A stretch of DNA of 64,000 nt from Obelidium mucronatum (Eukaryota; Chytridiomycota; Chytridiomycetes; Chytridiales; Chytriomycetaceae), in assembly GCA_025765595.1 (NCBI GenBank), contig JAIVFH010000067.1, positions 124,001 through 188,000 on the forward strand, given 5' to 3'. The position numbers and the translations under genes are program-made. The notes beneath the pieces are model-generated. The model worked only from the letters and a program-made list of their open reading frames with translations. It did no database searches and was not told the DNA's origin. Below are positions 43,480 through 54,958 of this stretch, piece by piece. Positions within the stretch are counted from its first letter, which is position 1. Each line of letters opens with the position of its first letter.

Positions 43480-44230
43480 TCATAGCCATTTGAGGATGTT
43501 GTTTAAGTAGATGAATAAGTTTGAGCCAGTAACTGCTGCAGTTGTTTCTGCTGCCACTGTAGAGTCAGCAACTGTCTTTTGTAGTTTTGAAGATGCTGAT
43601 ACCGTTCCGTCAGCGAGGCTAGCTACGACACCAGTTCGCAACTTTCTTTTGTTATTGTCTGCTGCAAGATCCACATCTGTGTATCCAATAAGTTTGATAA
43701 ACCTGTCTTTCGACTTTTTGAATCCTTGAACTTTTCCCCTGGGTCGGTTCAAGTAACCCAAGATATGTTGCATAGCTTTCCAGTGTATTTGTTGTGGGTT
43801 TTTAACATGTTGTCCAAGTTTGCTGAGGGCAAATAAGATATCGACTCTTGTTTTATGTAGAGATAGGAAAGTCCCAAAGTTTTCTTGGTAAGGGATTCCC
43901 AACATAGTGTTGTCTAATTTGTCTGTTGCTCTATCGAATTCTTTCATATCCAACAAGGTATTCCACGGCATTTTGTTTGTAATGTGAGGATTGGTTGGAA
44001 CGGCAGACAGGAGTCGACAATATATGCTTCTTGATCCATGTCGAAACGGCCAGGACTATACGTTTTTTGGCAGCCGATTATGGTTCCTACTTTATCTTTT
44101 ACATTGATTGGTAACCATGCATGTAACCATAGTAAACACTTATCGGTTTCAGGTCGGCATCCAGTATCTTCGGCTATCTCTCCGTCATCTGCATACCATT
44201 GCATGAAAATAATTTTTTCGTGTAGTTAAT
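43480..44230 (-). pseudogene. Copia element D: RT end and RNase H (minus strand)
   Basis: Ty1/copia remnant. QWYADDGEIAED is the RT active-site region (YADD in place of YVDD). It is followed, after a frameshift, by copia RNase H landmarks: NPQQIHWKAMQHILGYL, LIGYTDVDLAADNNKRK and VADSTVAAETTAA. Decayed. Confidence 0.7.
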
Positions 44231-44465
44231 CGGTAAGTTGTTTCATCCAGATAGATGGGCTTGAAGGGCACTGTTCGAATCCATATTCGCAGAATAAGTT
44301 ATCTCAATGGTTTGCAAATAGTGAAGAGCCCTCTTGTTGCCCATTGATGACTTTTTTCCATTGGAGAAAGTGGGTAGCTGCTGATATTCCTGAGGGTAGT
44401 TGGGGGATCAATGGCTCAGGTTGTTAAGTCCTGAAGCTGAAGGTACCTGGCTCAAACCCTGGTGG

Positions 44466-44922
44466 TGTTAGAAATGGGCCGCCTTATAGGGATATTTCTC
44501 TATAGTTCCGTAGCTTAGTGGTCATTACGTGCAACTCTCACGGTGGAAACTTCAATCTTCCATTTTTGAATTTGTCATCTTTGATTTGTCAGTTTTATCA
44601 ATCTTTTCAGTTTCATTTTGTGATATCATTCTTGATTTCACATATTATTGTGCTATCACTCTTGCTATCACAATTTCTGTTTGATTTTCAGTTTGTTTTC
44701 TGTTTTGAACTTTTGTTATTTGTAATTCCAGAACTTGCATAAATAGCAAGCTTTCTGCTCTGAGTTTTAGTTCAGTTTCAATACATTCTGTGTTAGTCTT
44801 ACAGTTTTGTAACTCTTCAATTCCGTCTCTCATGATCTCAAGCTTGGTCAAGCCCTCGTGCCCCCTAAGCCCTTGCGCCTTCAAGAACCCTTAAGTCCTT
44901 TATTGACTATCTGGTTCTAACA
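44466..44922 (+). repeat. Solo LTR of the gypsy family, with GGTGG target duplication
   Basis: 457 bp, TGTTAG..TAACA, matching the gypsy 3' LTR at 9916-10403. It is flanked by direct 5-bp repeats GGTGG at 44461-44465 and 44923-44927, the expected size for Ty3/gypsy integration. No internal sequence remains, so it arose by LTR-LTR recombination. It contains the A-box-like TAGCTTAGTGG at 44511-44521. Confidence 0.92.
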
Positions 44923-44952
44923 GGTGGAACCAAAAATGATGTTGGTGGTAGT

Positions 44953-45639
44953 TCAGGAGCCCTCAAAGGAGACCTGCACTTCTGAACTACAGAGAAGAGT
45001 GGAAGGTGCCCAAAAAAAGAGGAAGGAGACGGGAGGTCTACAAGGAAGGTTGGAGTGCAAAGTCACTTGCTGTCCAGAATGTGAGCCGGGCCTAACTATA
45101 GTGTTCTGAGAAATTGGGGAGAAGTAGTTGTTCAACAAAGTGTTAACTACAAAATACATACACATGGAAACCAAAAAAAAAAGATATAGGTCGATCTGGG
45201 TCATTTTACGTGTATTCATACCTCTCTGAGTGACATGGATAGAGACTATCTTGTTGAATTCAACGTCTGGTGTAGTTATGTAAACTTGGCCAATGTCAGA
45301 AAGCTTTTGTAAGCTTCTGTCAGCAATGGCGCGTACATATGGTTCGAAAGCCCCTGTGTCTTCATTTAGTTTTTCCGTGAGGCCATAGAAAAGAGGGATG
45401 ACAGGGGTAGTAGCTTGTGATTTTAGGATAAATTGGTAGATGTTTGCATCATCGAGTTTTTTGTGGTGTTTAGCAAACACGTCTTTCCATTCTTTGACTT
45501 CCAGTGTGTCATGTACAGAAATGTTTGCGTTGCGTGATACCAAAGCGGTGAAGTTGTTTCCTGTAGCTGCGTTGTATAATTGGTCTGGTTTATATTTCTG
45601 TTGGATTGTCTTAGGTCTTAGTGTTGGAGGAATTTCCAA
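44953..45639 (-). pseudogene. Copia element D: integrase-to-RT linker remnant (minus strand)
   Basis: The minus frame from 45639 reads TGNNFTALVSRNANISVHD and EVKEWKDVFAKHHKKLDD, leading to about 45180. This resembles the segment before the copia RT fingers. Sequence below about 45180 is not recognisable. Confidence 0.5.
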
Positions 45640-45862
45640 AGATGTGGGAGTAGGTGTTGTAGGTTGGGAATTGGATTACTGCGACCTTTTCAATTTGTTT
45701 TCCTTGTATTTGCTGTTGATTAAATGTGTTTTGGACAAAGTATTTTCACTTTCTGTGGATAGTCCAGTTGTCAACATGTGTGTGGTATAGAGTGTTGTTG
45801 AGCCAAAAGTTCATCAGTACTCCTGTTTGAATAATGTTGGCTCGTACTCGTTCCATCATAAC

Positions 45863-46081
45863 TTAAAAATATCCGTTTAAGTGTCCATCCTGGTTATGTG
45901 CATTGGTCATTGTGATTTGTAATGTTTTTGATAGTTCCTTGCAAGCCGCATGCATGAGTTTACTTTCAGCTGGCTTGTGCCGCCAGCTTATCTTATGACG
46001 CGCCCTTGTGTGTGGCACTTTAGCTTTATTAAATAAATGGACGTTCCAGAGGATCTCTAGAGTGCCCCGCCAGTGCCTCAT
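45863..46081 (-). pseudogene. Copia element D: integrase fragment (minus strand)
   Basis: The minus frame includes KLMHAACKELSKTLQITMTN followed by AHNQDGHLNG. This matches the stretch between the second Asp and the catalytic Glu of copia integrases in layout. No intact domain. Confidence 0.45.
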
Positions 46082-46300
46082 CGGGCTGCCGCCTCAAGCC
46101 CTCATCAAGATCTACACAACTGTTGTCCTTGTTGGCAAAGCAGTCACCTCTTCTTTTTTGGCACCAGTCTCGAATACTACTGCGTTAACCTATAATCCTA
46201 TATTATGTTGTGTAGTGTTGGTTGTTGTTTAGAATAAAATAAGAACTTTCTCATAATCTCAAGTGTTATCACAGCACCAACCAACTACTATCAACTAAAA

Positions 46301-47017
46301 ATGCTTGCCACGGACGGCCAACCAAAAGAAACAGCTAACCCTAACAAAAACAACTACTTGACTTACTTCCTCAAATGGTACCAAGAAATTTGGCCTGCCT
46401 GCCGGTTCTGCTATCTACAAAAACACACCAAATAACCAGACTCGTCCCCTTTGAACAACCTGACTGAATTCTTAATTGTCGACATGACCCACGTCTCTCC
46501 TGCTGAAGTCTACGGTACCGAACTTGTTGCGGCTGTCCGAACCGTCAAAGTACCTACCTTCAAAATGAAATTCAACAGCATTGTTTCCAACTACAGAACT
46601 GCTAAAAACGACCCTCTTAACTTCACGAAAGTTATGCAAATTGTGGCGGACAATGAACTGAGTTCCCGCGGTCGTACGGCACACAAGGAGATGTTTGGAA
46701 CTGGTCCAGCACGTGCCTTTGCTGCAAAAGAAACTACCGAGGAGCCGACTATTGCCATGCTTCAACATCAGATTACGTCTTTGTCAAAAGCACTAGCTGC
46801 CCGCACCAATGGCCCGTCTGCACTCCAAAGACCCGACATCGACCCCCTCAGATTATTTGTCACTGGATTTGCGGAAGGTACACCGCCTACAGTTATCCAG
46901 GCACACTTCAAAGATGCAAAACACGTTCATCTTGCCAAGACTAGAGATGGAAAGCCTATTGCGTTTGTTGGATTTGAGTCTCCGGAGGCCACAACGGCTG
47001 GGTTGGAAGTGAAGTAG
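46301..47017 (+). pseudogene. Copia element D: Gag with an RRM-like C-terminus (plus strand)
   Basis: The plus frame from ATG 46301 has one in-frame TAA (about 46433) and then runs open to 47017. The body resembles a retrotransposon Gag (NYRTAKNDPLNFTKVMQIVA). The C-terminus reads LRLFVTGF, then about 30 residues later KPIAFVGFESPEATTAGLEV, a good match to RNP2 and RNP1 of an RNA recognition motif. No CCHC knuckle was seen. Confidence 0.55.
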
Positions 47018-47059
47018 GTGATTGGTTCAGTTACTTTGGTTGTTTGTAGAGCATACATT

Positions 47060-47910
47060 AAATCTACTTGCTACTACTCCTTACCAAAACAAACACATCA
47101 GGTTGACAAATAGCTTTCCTTGATTCCAGTTCAGAGAAACACTTAACGTGTGATGCAAATCTCCTGGATAATAAGTCAGCATGCATACCTTCAAATATAC
47201 AAGGAGTTGCTCCTGAAGCTATACTAAAAGGCAGTGGTTTACAAGGAAACTTGAACATTCAGAACTCTGACCTAGTCCTTAAAAATGTCGAACACATACC
47301 CAATTCAACAGAAAATCTTGTATCCATCTGGAAACTTCTGGTCAAAAAATTCAATGTATATTTTGACCACAAGACTATGTCCGCATATATTGGGAAAATT
47401 GTAAATGGAAAACTGGAAGTTAAGGCAAAAGCAAAAGGTGTCGACAGTCTCTTCTTCCAATTACTACTGGACTCACCGGAAACAAAGGCTCACCTGGACC
47501 ATGACCCAAAAATTAAAGCGCTACTTGGAACAACGTTCCCTAAGACATTGCTCAGAACGTGGCACAAATGCTTTATGCATGCCAGAATTGAACAAATCCT
47601 AAAAACCATCCCTGCCGTACCGAAAAAGAATTCTTCTGTGAGACATGTGTCCTGGTAAAAATGCCTCACCTCCCCTATAACAAATCAGGTTGGTGGAAAG
47701 CCGTATACTAGATACCATCATCATTGATGTCTTCTTCCCTGAAAGAAGCAATCCATCAATTGACAGCCACATTTGTATGTTGGGAATCATGGTACCATCA
47801 ATCAACTTCAAATTGTTCCATGGGTTATTCCAAAACAGAACAACTGATGTGGTCAAAACATTAAAACTGCAATTGAGTACCTTGAATCACATTCCACAGA
47901 AAAGATAATA
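47060..47910 (+). pseudogene. Copia element D: protease/pre-integrase and integrase start (plus strand)
   Basis: Reads NVEHIPNSTENLVSIWKLLV (end of the protease region) and RTWHKCFMHARIEQI followed by CETCVLVKMPHLPYNK, the HHCC zinc-binding pre-integrase domain. Integrase-like sequence follows (LDTIIIDVFF, GLFQNRTTDVVKTLKLQL). Several frame breaks. Continuation lies in the opposite orientation at 46081 and below. Confidence 0.6.
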
Positions 47911-47937
47911 ATAATAAAGATAATAATAATAGGTAAG

Positions 47938-50802
47938 TCATCCTAATACGACATCATCCCCTCTCCTCCCCCTCTTGCCAGGTGGTGGTTTCATGCCTCC
48001 CTTCAGCGTCCGTAACAAAGACTTGACGTTGACGTTGAGGCGGTCATGGTAGCTCCTGATGAACTCAGCGTCCTGGAAGTCTTCGTAGTTCACCCAAGAG
48101 TCGGGTGTTTCCGAATTTTCCCATTCCACCAAGTAAGCCTTCGACCTGTCCTTTTTCTCTTTATGGTTTTTGATGGATTCGATGGCTGCAGTTGGTGTGA
48201 ATTCCACATCGGACAAAATCAATTTTAGTTGCTTGATAGCAGGCTTACCTCGCGGTCCAGAAGCTGGTAGGCGCCTCCTCTTGACGCTTGCATCAGCTTT
48301 TGATAGTCCGCTAGCTTTTACGAGATGCTGGGAATACCAAGTCTTGCATGGTATCTACTCTTGCTTGCAGTTCCTCCAGCAAGATTGAGTCTTCTGGTAC
48401 CATTGCGTACGTTGTCGGCGTGTTTGCTACTCTTGCAAACATTAGACTGAATGGCGTCGATTCATGGGTTCGCGAGACTCGTGTGTTCAGGTTGAACTGA
48501 ACCCAAGGGACTTGCGTCTGCCAGTGAGTGAAGTCATTGTCCATCAGCTTCAGCAATACTGCTTTGACGTCCTGGACGTGGCGCTCGAGTGTCCATTTGC
48601 TTCCGGGTTGTATGGCGTGGTTGTTGGCACCAACCAGTGCCTGGACAATGTGGTTCCTGAACTCGCTCCCATTGTCGCGAACCCAAAGTCGCAAAAGATT
48701 GAGGTGAGTGCTTCCCCAACCTCCTCGGCGCTCTTCGTCCATAGTGGTCTCAGGATAACGAAATTGGTGGCCACGTCAAAAAAGACCATCACAAAGTTAT
48801 AACCCTCTGCAGAAGTTGTTGAGATTTCCATGAGGTCCACTGCAATATGGTCAAATGGCAGACCCGCTTGTACTGACCTCAGCAGGTGAAACCTGTTCTT
48901 TCCAATGTTCCACTTGGCGCATGCAACACACTTCGCTACCAATCTCGCAGCATCACCTTGCAGTTCTGGCCAGTCGAATCCTTTGGCCCATATGTGGCGC
49001 ATCAGAGCGGAGGTTCCCATGTGGCCGATTTTGTGCGCTGCATTCAGCATGGCTTCTCGTTCTTCTTCGGGGACCAACTGTCTTAGCCCTGGGTCTACAA
49101 TTGCGAGATGGCGCAAGCTCACTCCTCCTTCTCCTCCAATGATCTCCACTTCTCCATCTCTTGAGTTGTCTGGTAGTAGCGTGTCTTGGCCGAAGTCGAT
49201 GAAGTCTTGGTCCGTGATTTCGGTAGGTGTCTGGTCCTTTTGGAGGCATCTTGGAACAGCTGTTTCGAAATCTTCAAGGATCCTGCTTAGTGCGTTGGGT
49301 AGTTTGTTCTTGATTCCGGGAATGTGGGAGATGTGTGGGAGATGGTAAAGTCATATGTGAGGAGGGTATCCACCCAACCTTGCATCACCACTGATAGCTG
49401 TTTTTGCTTGAACACGTGCGTCAGAGAGTTGTGGTCCGTCTCTAAGTGGAATCTTGTTCCATACAGGTGGGGGTGGAATTTGTTGATGCAGTGGACAATT
49501 CCTAGCAGCTCCTTGTGGTTTGCTGAGTACCGTTTCTGCGCTCCGACAAATGTCTTGGCCGTGAACTCGATGTAGTTGCGGGATCCGTCTTCATTCCTTT
49601 GGTAGAGCATTCCCAAAGTCTGAGGCGTCGGTTGCTACGTAGAATGGCCGAGTGTAGTCTGGTGGCAACAAAATTGGCGCGTTTGCCGCAACTGCACACA
49701 GTGCCTTCAGGGCGGCGTCTTGGTCAGGGCCCCACTGGGTGCGGATGTTTTTTAGGTTGCGGACTTCTTTGAGAGGGGCCGCTAGTGTGGAGTAGTGGGG
49801 GATGCTGTCACGCAGGTAGTTCAAGAATCCCAGCATGCTCCCCACCGCTGTAAAGGATCCTGTCTCTCCTGGTGTCTTCCATTTCGCCATTGCCGCGAAC
49901 CTCTCCGGGTCAATCCTTACTCCCAGGGCGCTCTTCATAAATCCTAGCAACTTCACCTCCTGTTTGGCAAATTGGCATTTCTTGAAGCTGATACGCAGGT
50001 TGGCGTCCGTAAGTTTCTTATGACCGTGATCAGATGGGCGGTGTGCTCGGCGTACAACCCTGAGTGGACAAAGAGGTCGTCCATGTATATCACTACATGT
50101 TCCACCCCTTTGAAGAGCTTGTCCATCTGTTCTTGAAAGAACATTGGCACGTTCTTTAGTCCGAATGGCGGCGACTCGAATTCATAGCGCTTTCCCTTCC
50201 AGCTGAACGACGTGAACCCCCGGTTTTCTGGGTTGATGCCAAATTGCTGGTAGGCGCCCTGGAGGTCCAGTGTGGAGAACACTTTTGCGTCAACAACCGT
50301 ATGGAGGGTATCATGGCAGTTTGGGAAGAGCCTGTGGTAGTCGACTGTTTGTGCATTTAGGGCTCTGACGTCAAGGCAGACCCGGGTTTTTGTGTATTCG
50401 CCGTTGACTATTCTCGGAGCTTTTGATAGTGTTTTAGAGTCTCTACTCCATATAAAACTATCTATTTGTATTTACCTGCAAGGATGGGTGCGTTTCAGTC
50501 AGATGGTCCTTACATTTCTTGGACGCTCCTCTCTTTAAACCACTAGGATTTGCAAGCTCCATCGGTTCTGATATATCCATCATCACTTGGCCGGGTACGT
50601 TGTCAAAGCCAATTGCGGTCATAGCTACTCTCGCCAGTCTCTTGATCCCATTTGCTGCAGCCCAAACTCTGTCTACAATGGTCATCTGGGCTCCAGTATT
50701 GCAGAGCCCCCATTGGGGAATCCTGTTCGCCAGCATACTTGTTCTGACATGCTGACCAAGAATCATCCTTGGCGTTAAGACTCGCTTCTTGAGTCTCGAC
50801 AA
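47938..50802 (-). pseudogene. Element C Pol: protease, RT, RNase H, integrase, chromodomain
   Basis: Frames in minus order. Protease at about 50720-50620 has GLCNTGAQMTIVD, where the expected catalytic DTGA reads NTGA. RT has TLDLQGAY and the YMDD box (VVIYMDDLFVHS). RNase H has YVATDASDFG and LETDHNSLTH. The integrase zinc head ends CVACAKWN; its core has Asp in HIAVDLMEI, Asp in VRDNGSEF and Glu in WTLERHVQDVK. The chromodomain (YLVEWENSETPDSWVNYEDF) ends at 47938. Frame is broken near 50000, 49955, 49600, 49250, 48700 and 48300. Confidence 0.82.
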
Positions 50803-51698
50803 AAAGCCATCGCTATTTGGTGACTGGACTCTTCAAACTCTTGCTGAGCAATTGCCTTCTCATCCCACGCTGTGGCTGCTACAATTGCGTGCTGGGTGAA
50901 GAACAGGATGGCAAGTATTGCGGCGATGCATCTGTAAAACTGCTTCATTTCTGTCGGGGTTTTTTTACGTTACTTTCCTTTATATTCTTCCACTTTATAT
51001 TTCTAATTACTTTCTTTTAAATTTCATTTGTTTTGAATTCGACTTGTCTAAGGGGGGGTTCCAAGTGCTCCCGCCAATTTTTTTTTTTTTGGAAAAGGGA
51101 TCAGAAAATGCCCCCCCCCCCCCCCCCCCCACCACTTGGGACGGGAAAATAAACATGTCCCACAACCCAGAGATATTTGGTATTACTACAGCTGTAGCTA
51201 CTGCAGTTGCCGCAGCAACCTTTATAGTCACCACAGCATTGATCGTCGCGACTGTAGATGGGGTCTATGATTGGCTTTGGACGCTGTCCGAACTGCTGAG
51301 AACCAGTGAGACTTGCGACATGCTTCAGGGCTGCATCCAATTGAGCCCTGAGCTCATCTTTTGTTGGACCGGCCATCTTGGACTTCTTTCACGGTGTCAT
51401 GTTTGTTGATACTTTTTTGTTTTTTGTCAAGGGGATCAAAATGCACCCCTTGAGAAAAATGTCGAAAGGGGATGAAAAATGTCTTTTTTCTCCTCCAAGG
51501 GGATCAAAAAAAATCTACTTGGAAACTTCCCTAATGCTGTGGTCTTTGCCGCTGTGTGAATTTTTCATATTATATTCTTTTTTTTAATTGCTTCCACTTA
51601 ATATTCTCGATGGATCCATGTGATTTATTCTTACTTCATCATTTTGAAATAAACACAGTGGGTAGTGGATACGCTATTTCTCTCCTCTCTCTCCCTTC
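50803..51698. other. Element C spacer between gag and pol, with poly-C tract
   Basis: Contains a minus-strand frame starting MAGPTKDELRAQLDAALKHV (51376 downward) that looks like the start of a protein but loses coding character by about 51250. It also holds a poly-C run at about 51109-51130. Confidence 0.45.
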
Positions 51699-52054
51699 TC
51701 AGATCATGTACCCGCCTTTCATCGTCTTCTGCTTCCCCTCCGCTGCTGGTTTGGCTTCCTCATCTTCATCGCTTTCGTCCGGAGTGATTAAGTATTCCAT
51801 TCCAAATTCCAGCTCTGCAAATTTGAGGGTAACTGAGGGCCCTCCAGTCTGGCAATTTTTGTTGTGACAGGTTTGTTGGAAGTGTCTGAATGTGATCTGC
51901 TTGTTTGTCACACTAGCAGCTTTACACTTCGAGCATTCTTCCTTGTAGCCTTGAGCGATGAGCCAGGCTTTGTGGGTCGGGTTTGGGTTGAAGCATTCCA
52001 GGTCCCCGTGCGGCATTCCTGGGTGCGTCTGACATCCTTTCGCTGGTGGTCCAG
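51699..52054 (-). pseudogene. Element C Gag, C-terminal part
   Basis: Minus frame: TGPPAKGCQTHPGMPHGDL, a Cys/His-rich segment (ECFNPNPTHKAWLIAQG, ECSKCKA), then an acidic end (TPDESDEDEEAKPAAEG) and stop at 51699. The 5' part of this gene lies at 63649 and beyond. Confidence 0.7.
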
Positions 52055-52347
52055 TGTTAGAATCTGTAGGCGTGCGGAGCATGGCCTTAGAGTTCTTAGG
52101 AAACACCCCCGTGTTTCAGAGTTCTGAAGGTATAAATAGGAGGAAATGTCCTTCACCGGAAGAGAGGACGAACATGTGGAGAAGTGTGCGCGTGCACGAT
52201 ACTTCACCCTTGTCACTTCTGCGGAAGTAAGCTTGTGCGCGAGCGACGTCCACCACCCCTTCTCCTGAGAGTCATAAGCTGCCTCTTAGCCATACAACAT
52301 CTAGTGGCTGTGATCGTCCGGTGCTGCGTCACCTACCGATTATGATA
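52055..52347 (+). repeat. 5' LTR of element A
   Basis: 293 bp starting TGTTAG and ending TATGATA, preceded by TSD TCCAG. It does not end in the usual CA. Confidence 0.9.
52131..52138 (+). promoter_or_regulatory. TATA box of element A 5' LTR
   Basis: TATAAATA within the LTR, about 75 bp from its start; the 3' LTR carries the same motif at 63427-63434. Confidence 0.6.
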
Positions 52348-53090
52348 AGTTATGAGCCCAAACAGCTCGGCTTATGTTGTTATGTGCTTTGTGAATGCGC
52401 AGGCTGTTTGGCTTCTCTTTGTTGGCTAGATCAAAGCGTTTGATCGTTTGACGCCTCAAAGTTTCAGGTGTTTCAGATGTAGTTATCACTGAGACTGGCG
52501 ACGCCCTGTGGCGCCCTGATTGCGACGCCCTGTGGCGCCCTGATTGATCTGTGATCAAAATGAGTCCTTCGATGTCATCACCAAGTTCAGTGGACAAGTG
52601 CCTTGGGGCGCCGAAGCGGTTGACTTGTTTGTGGTTTGACAGGACATCGATCATCGCTCCCTAGCGTCGAGTTGCGGAATGCTCTGTGGATTTACAATCC
52701 TACTGATCATGTAACGAAACGCTGCCGGTTTTTTGGTAGGTTTGCACGTGCGTGTGTTGTTGCGATGATAGTAGTGTTGCTAAATTTAGAACCACCCAAG
52801 AGTGGACCCAACATCGTCGAACTCATAATAGAATGTTTTTCTTTATGTTTAAGTAGTTGTTTATTCAATAAATAGTTATCTCTAAGCTATGTAGTATGCA
52901 GAAAAGAGTATGGTTGGATTGTTGTGCGCAATGATCATGTCCTCAGATGTGACGGCTTGCACCAAAATCGCTTTCAAAAGCGGATTTCTGGTGTTTAGGA
53001 GTATTTCTTGTGTTGAGATGATTCCTAGGCTTCTGTCTATTGTTTGAAATTAACGCCGTCAGACGGCGTTATTGTTCTCCAAAACAAAGG
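52348..53090 (+). other. Untranslated leader of element A
   Basis: About 740 bp between 5' LTR and gag ATG. It holds a tandem duplication of a 24-bp unit (GCGACGCCCTGTGGCGCCCT..) at about 52499-52546. Just before gag there is a perfect 9-bp inverted repeat with 1-nt loop (AACGCCGTCAGACGGCGTT, 53052-53070). No gene. Confidence 0.6.
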
Positions 53091-54307
53091 ATGTCAAAAG
53101 ACCAAGACGCGAAGCCAGAGAATAAGCGCATCCTCTTAAGTGACACTAACTATCCAGTCTGGAAACGTCTGACGTTGACAGAGATAGGTCAGTTGAACGA
53201 AAGAACTCTGGACACGAAGTTTGTCCCATTTGTAAACAAGCGCGTTGCAAACCCGCCGGAGGCGTTGTTGCAGCAACTTGCATTGTTACCAGACAAAAGT
53301 GGGAAAACTATAGTGTCTGTCACCAAAGATGAGTTGGATGACAATGGCGACGACAATAACAAAGACGCGGAAGCTGTTGAAGGGGATGTAATCCCATCAG
53401 CTCAAATGATCAAAGAGTGGAAAGCAGCTTACCAACAGTTCGAACAGTTGGATAAGATCTGGCAGACACTCGATCACCGCGCAAAAGACGATGCAGATGC
53501 GGTTCAGACGACTATGCGAGCCATCAGAAGTGGATTGACATGGTCAATGCAAATTTCCTATTCCGGGTTTGCCACTCCTGCTGTGTTATGGGCGGAACTT
53601 CAACGTACGAAGGATCCTGCTAATTGCAAGATGGATAGTTTGGTCGTGGACACGTACAAGGCATTAGCGATACGCGCGAATCAGTCTATTCCTGATTATA
53701 TCAAGGAGATTCGCGATGTAGAAGATAAGTGCACTTCTTTGGGTGAAACTCTTCATTTGGGATTTGACTCACAAAAGAAGGTGCGCTTGCGGTTGGATCA
53801 TCGATTCGCTCAGGCGGTGATGGCCCTCAAAGTCCAGGAATATCTGCCCTTGAAGAGTTGGAGCAGAAAATGGTGGATTTGTGGGACAGTTACGTTGAAG
53901 CAAACAAACGTAACGCTCCAGTCGCAAAGGTCACGATCACGGGCCATGCTGATAGAAAGCAGCAAAGTATGGGCTCGCGACAACAGAAGAACGCTAAGAA
54001 ATCACAGAAAGTGGCTTCGAAACAACGAAAGTTTCTGAAGTGCGATGACTGTTCTGGATTTCACAACCCAGAGTGGGAATGCGGTTCTTGTTGGGAATGC
54101 GGTGATACGGATCACTTCAGTTCTTCGTGTCCTCAAAAGAAGAAGCGTGTTAAAACCAACGGGGGAGGAGAAAAACCCAAAGGGACTCCCGCAATTCAGT
54201 CAAACATGGCGAAAAATGATGTTGGAATTGAACCTAAACATGTCGGTTGGACGCCTGGGAATGGACTCTCAGAAACGCTTGAATGTTTATTGTTCCTTTC
54301 TTCTTAA
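53091..54307 (+). pseudogene. Element A Gag
   Basis: ATG at 53091 (MSKDQDAKPENKR). A copia Gag body (NYPVWKRLTLTEIGQ, TKDPANCKMDSLVVDTYKAL) runs to about 53850, where a frameshift moves to the frame ending at 54307. That frame holds a first Cys pair (CDDC) and a canonical CX2CX4HX4C knuckle (CWECGDTDHFSSSC). Broken by the one frameshift. Confidence 0.8.
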
Positions 54308-54401
54308 AATTCAGTTTTTCTGGTTGTTTGTGATTGGGTTGTTTTGTTGTTGTTTTTAAGTAAAGTCGCATTGTTGTTTTCCATTGTATTGTTAAGAGAC
54401 T

Positions 54402-54958
54402 TTGAAAGAAATGTCACAACTCTACGAAGGGATCTTGGATCCTGGATGCAACAAGACGTTGATTCCGAATGTGGATTGGTTTGAATCCTTCAAGGAGGTA
54501 TCGATCAACATTGGCGTCGCAAAGAAAGGCGCTTGCCTGACGGGTACAAGGCAAGGCATTGTTCATTTTGTTATAAATGGACATAGGATTACAATTCAAG
54601 ACGCGATTTAATCTGTGGATTGTACTACTACCTTATTTGCCGATGTTGATATACTTGCAAACAATCGCGATTGGGAATACAAGTTGGACTTGAGCGGAGC
54701 GGTTTTTTTGACAAGAAGACGCGTCAAGTCTTATTCAACGCGAAATTGGCACCTTCTGGTTTGAAGATGTTGCAATTCGAGGTTGTAAATCGAGTTTTCG
54801 CAAACGCGGTGACGGTCAAGGTTGATTCAGGTCTGATTCATCAACGATTCGGTCACCCAAATGCGAAGTACTTGATGGCGATGATTTATCGTGGTTCAGT
54901 TAATTCTGACCAGTTTAAGTCAATCGTGATTGAAGTCATGTGTCACTGGGAAGTTTAA
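54402..54958 (+). pseudogene. Element A protease and pre-integrase region
   Basis: Protease start GILDPGCNKTLIPN (Asp-Pro-Gly where copia proteases have Asp-Ser-Gly). Stop at 54609-54611, then frameshifted continuation (NNRDWEYKLDLSGA) and the pre-integrase HX3H pair (HQRFGHPNAKYL). Disrupted twice. Confidence 0.7.

Noticed and set aside
47890..47940. 3' LTR of gypsy element C
   Set aside because: Only ATAATAATA simple repeats separate the chromodomain stop from copia D sequence; no repeat of an upstream LTR is visible in the window.
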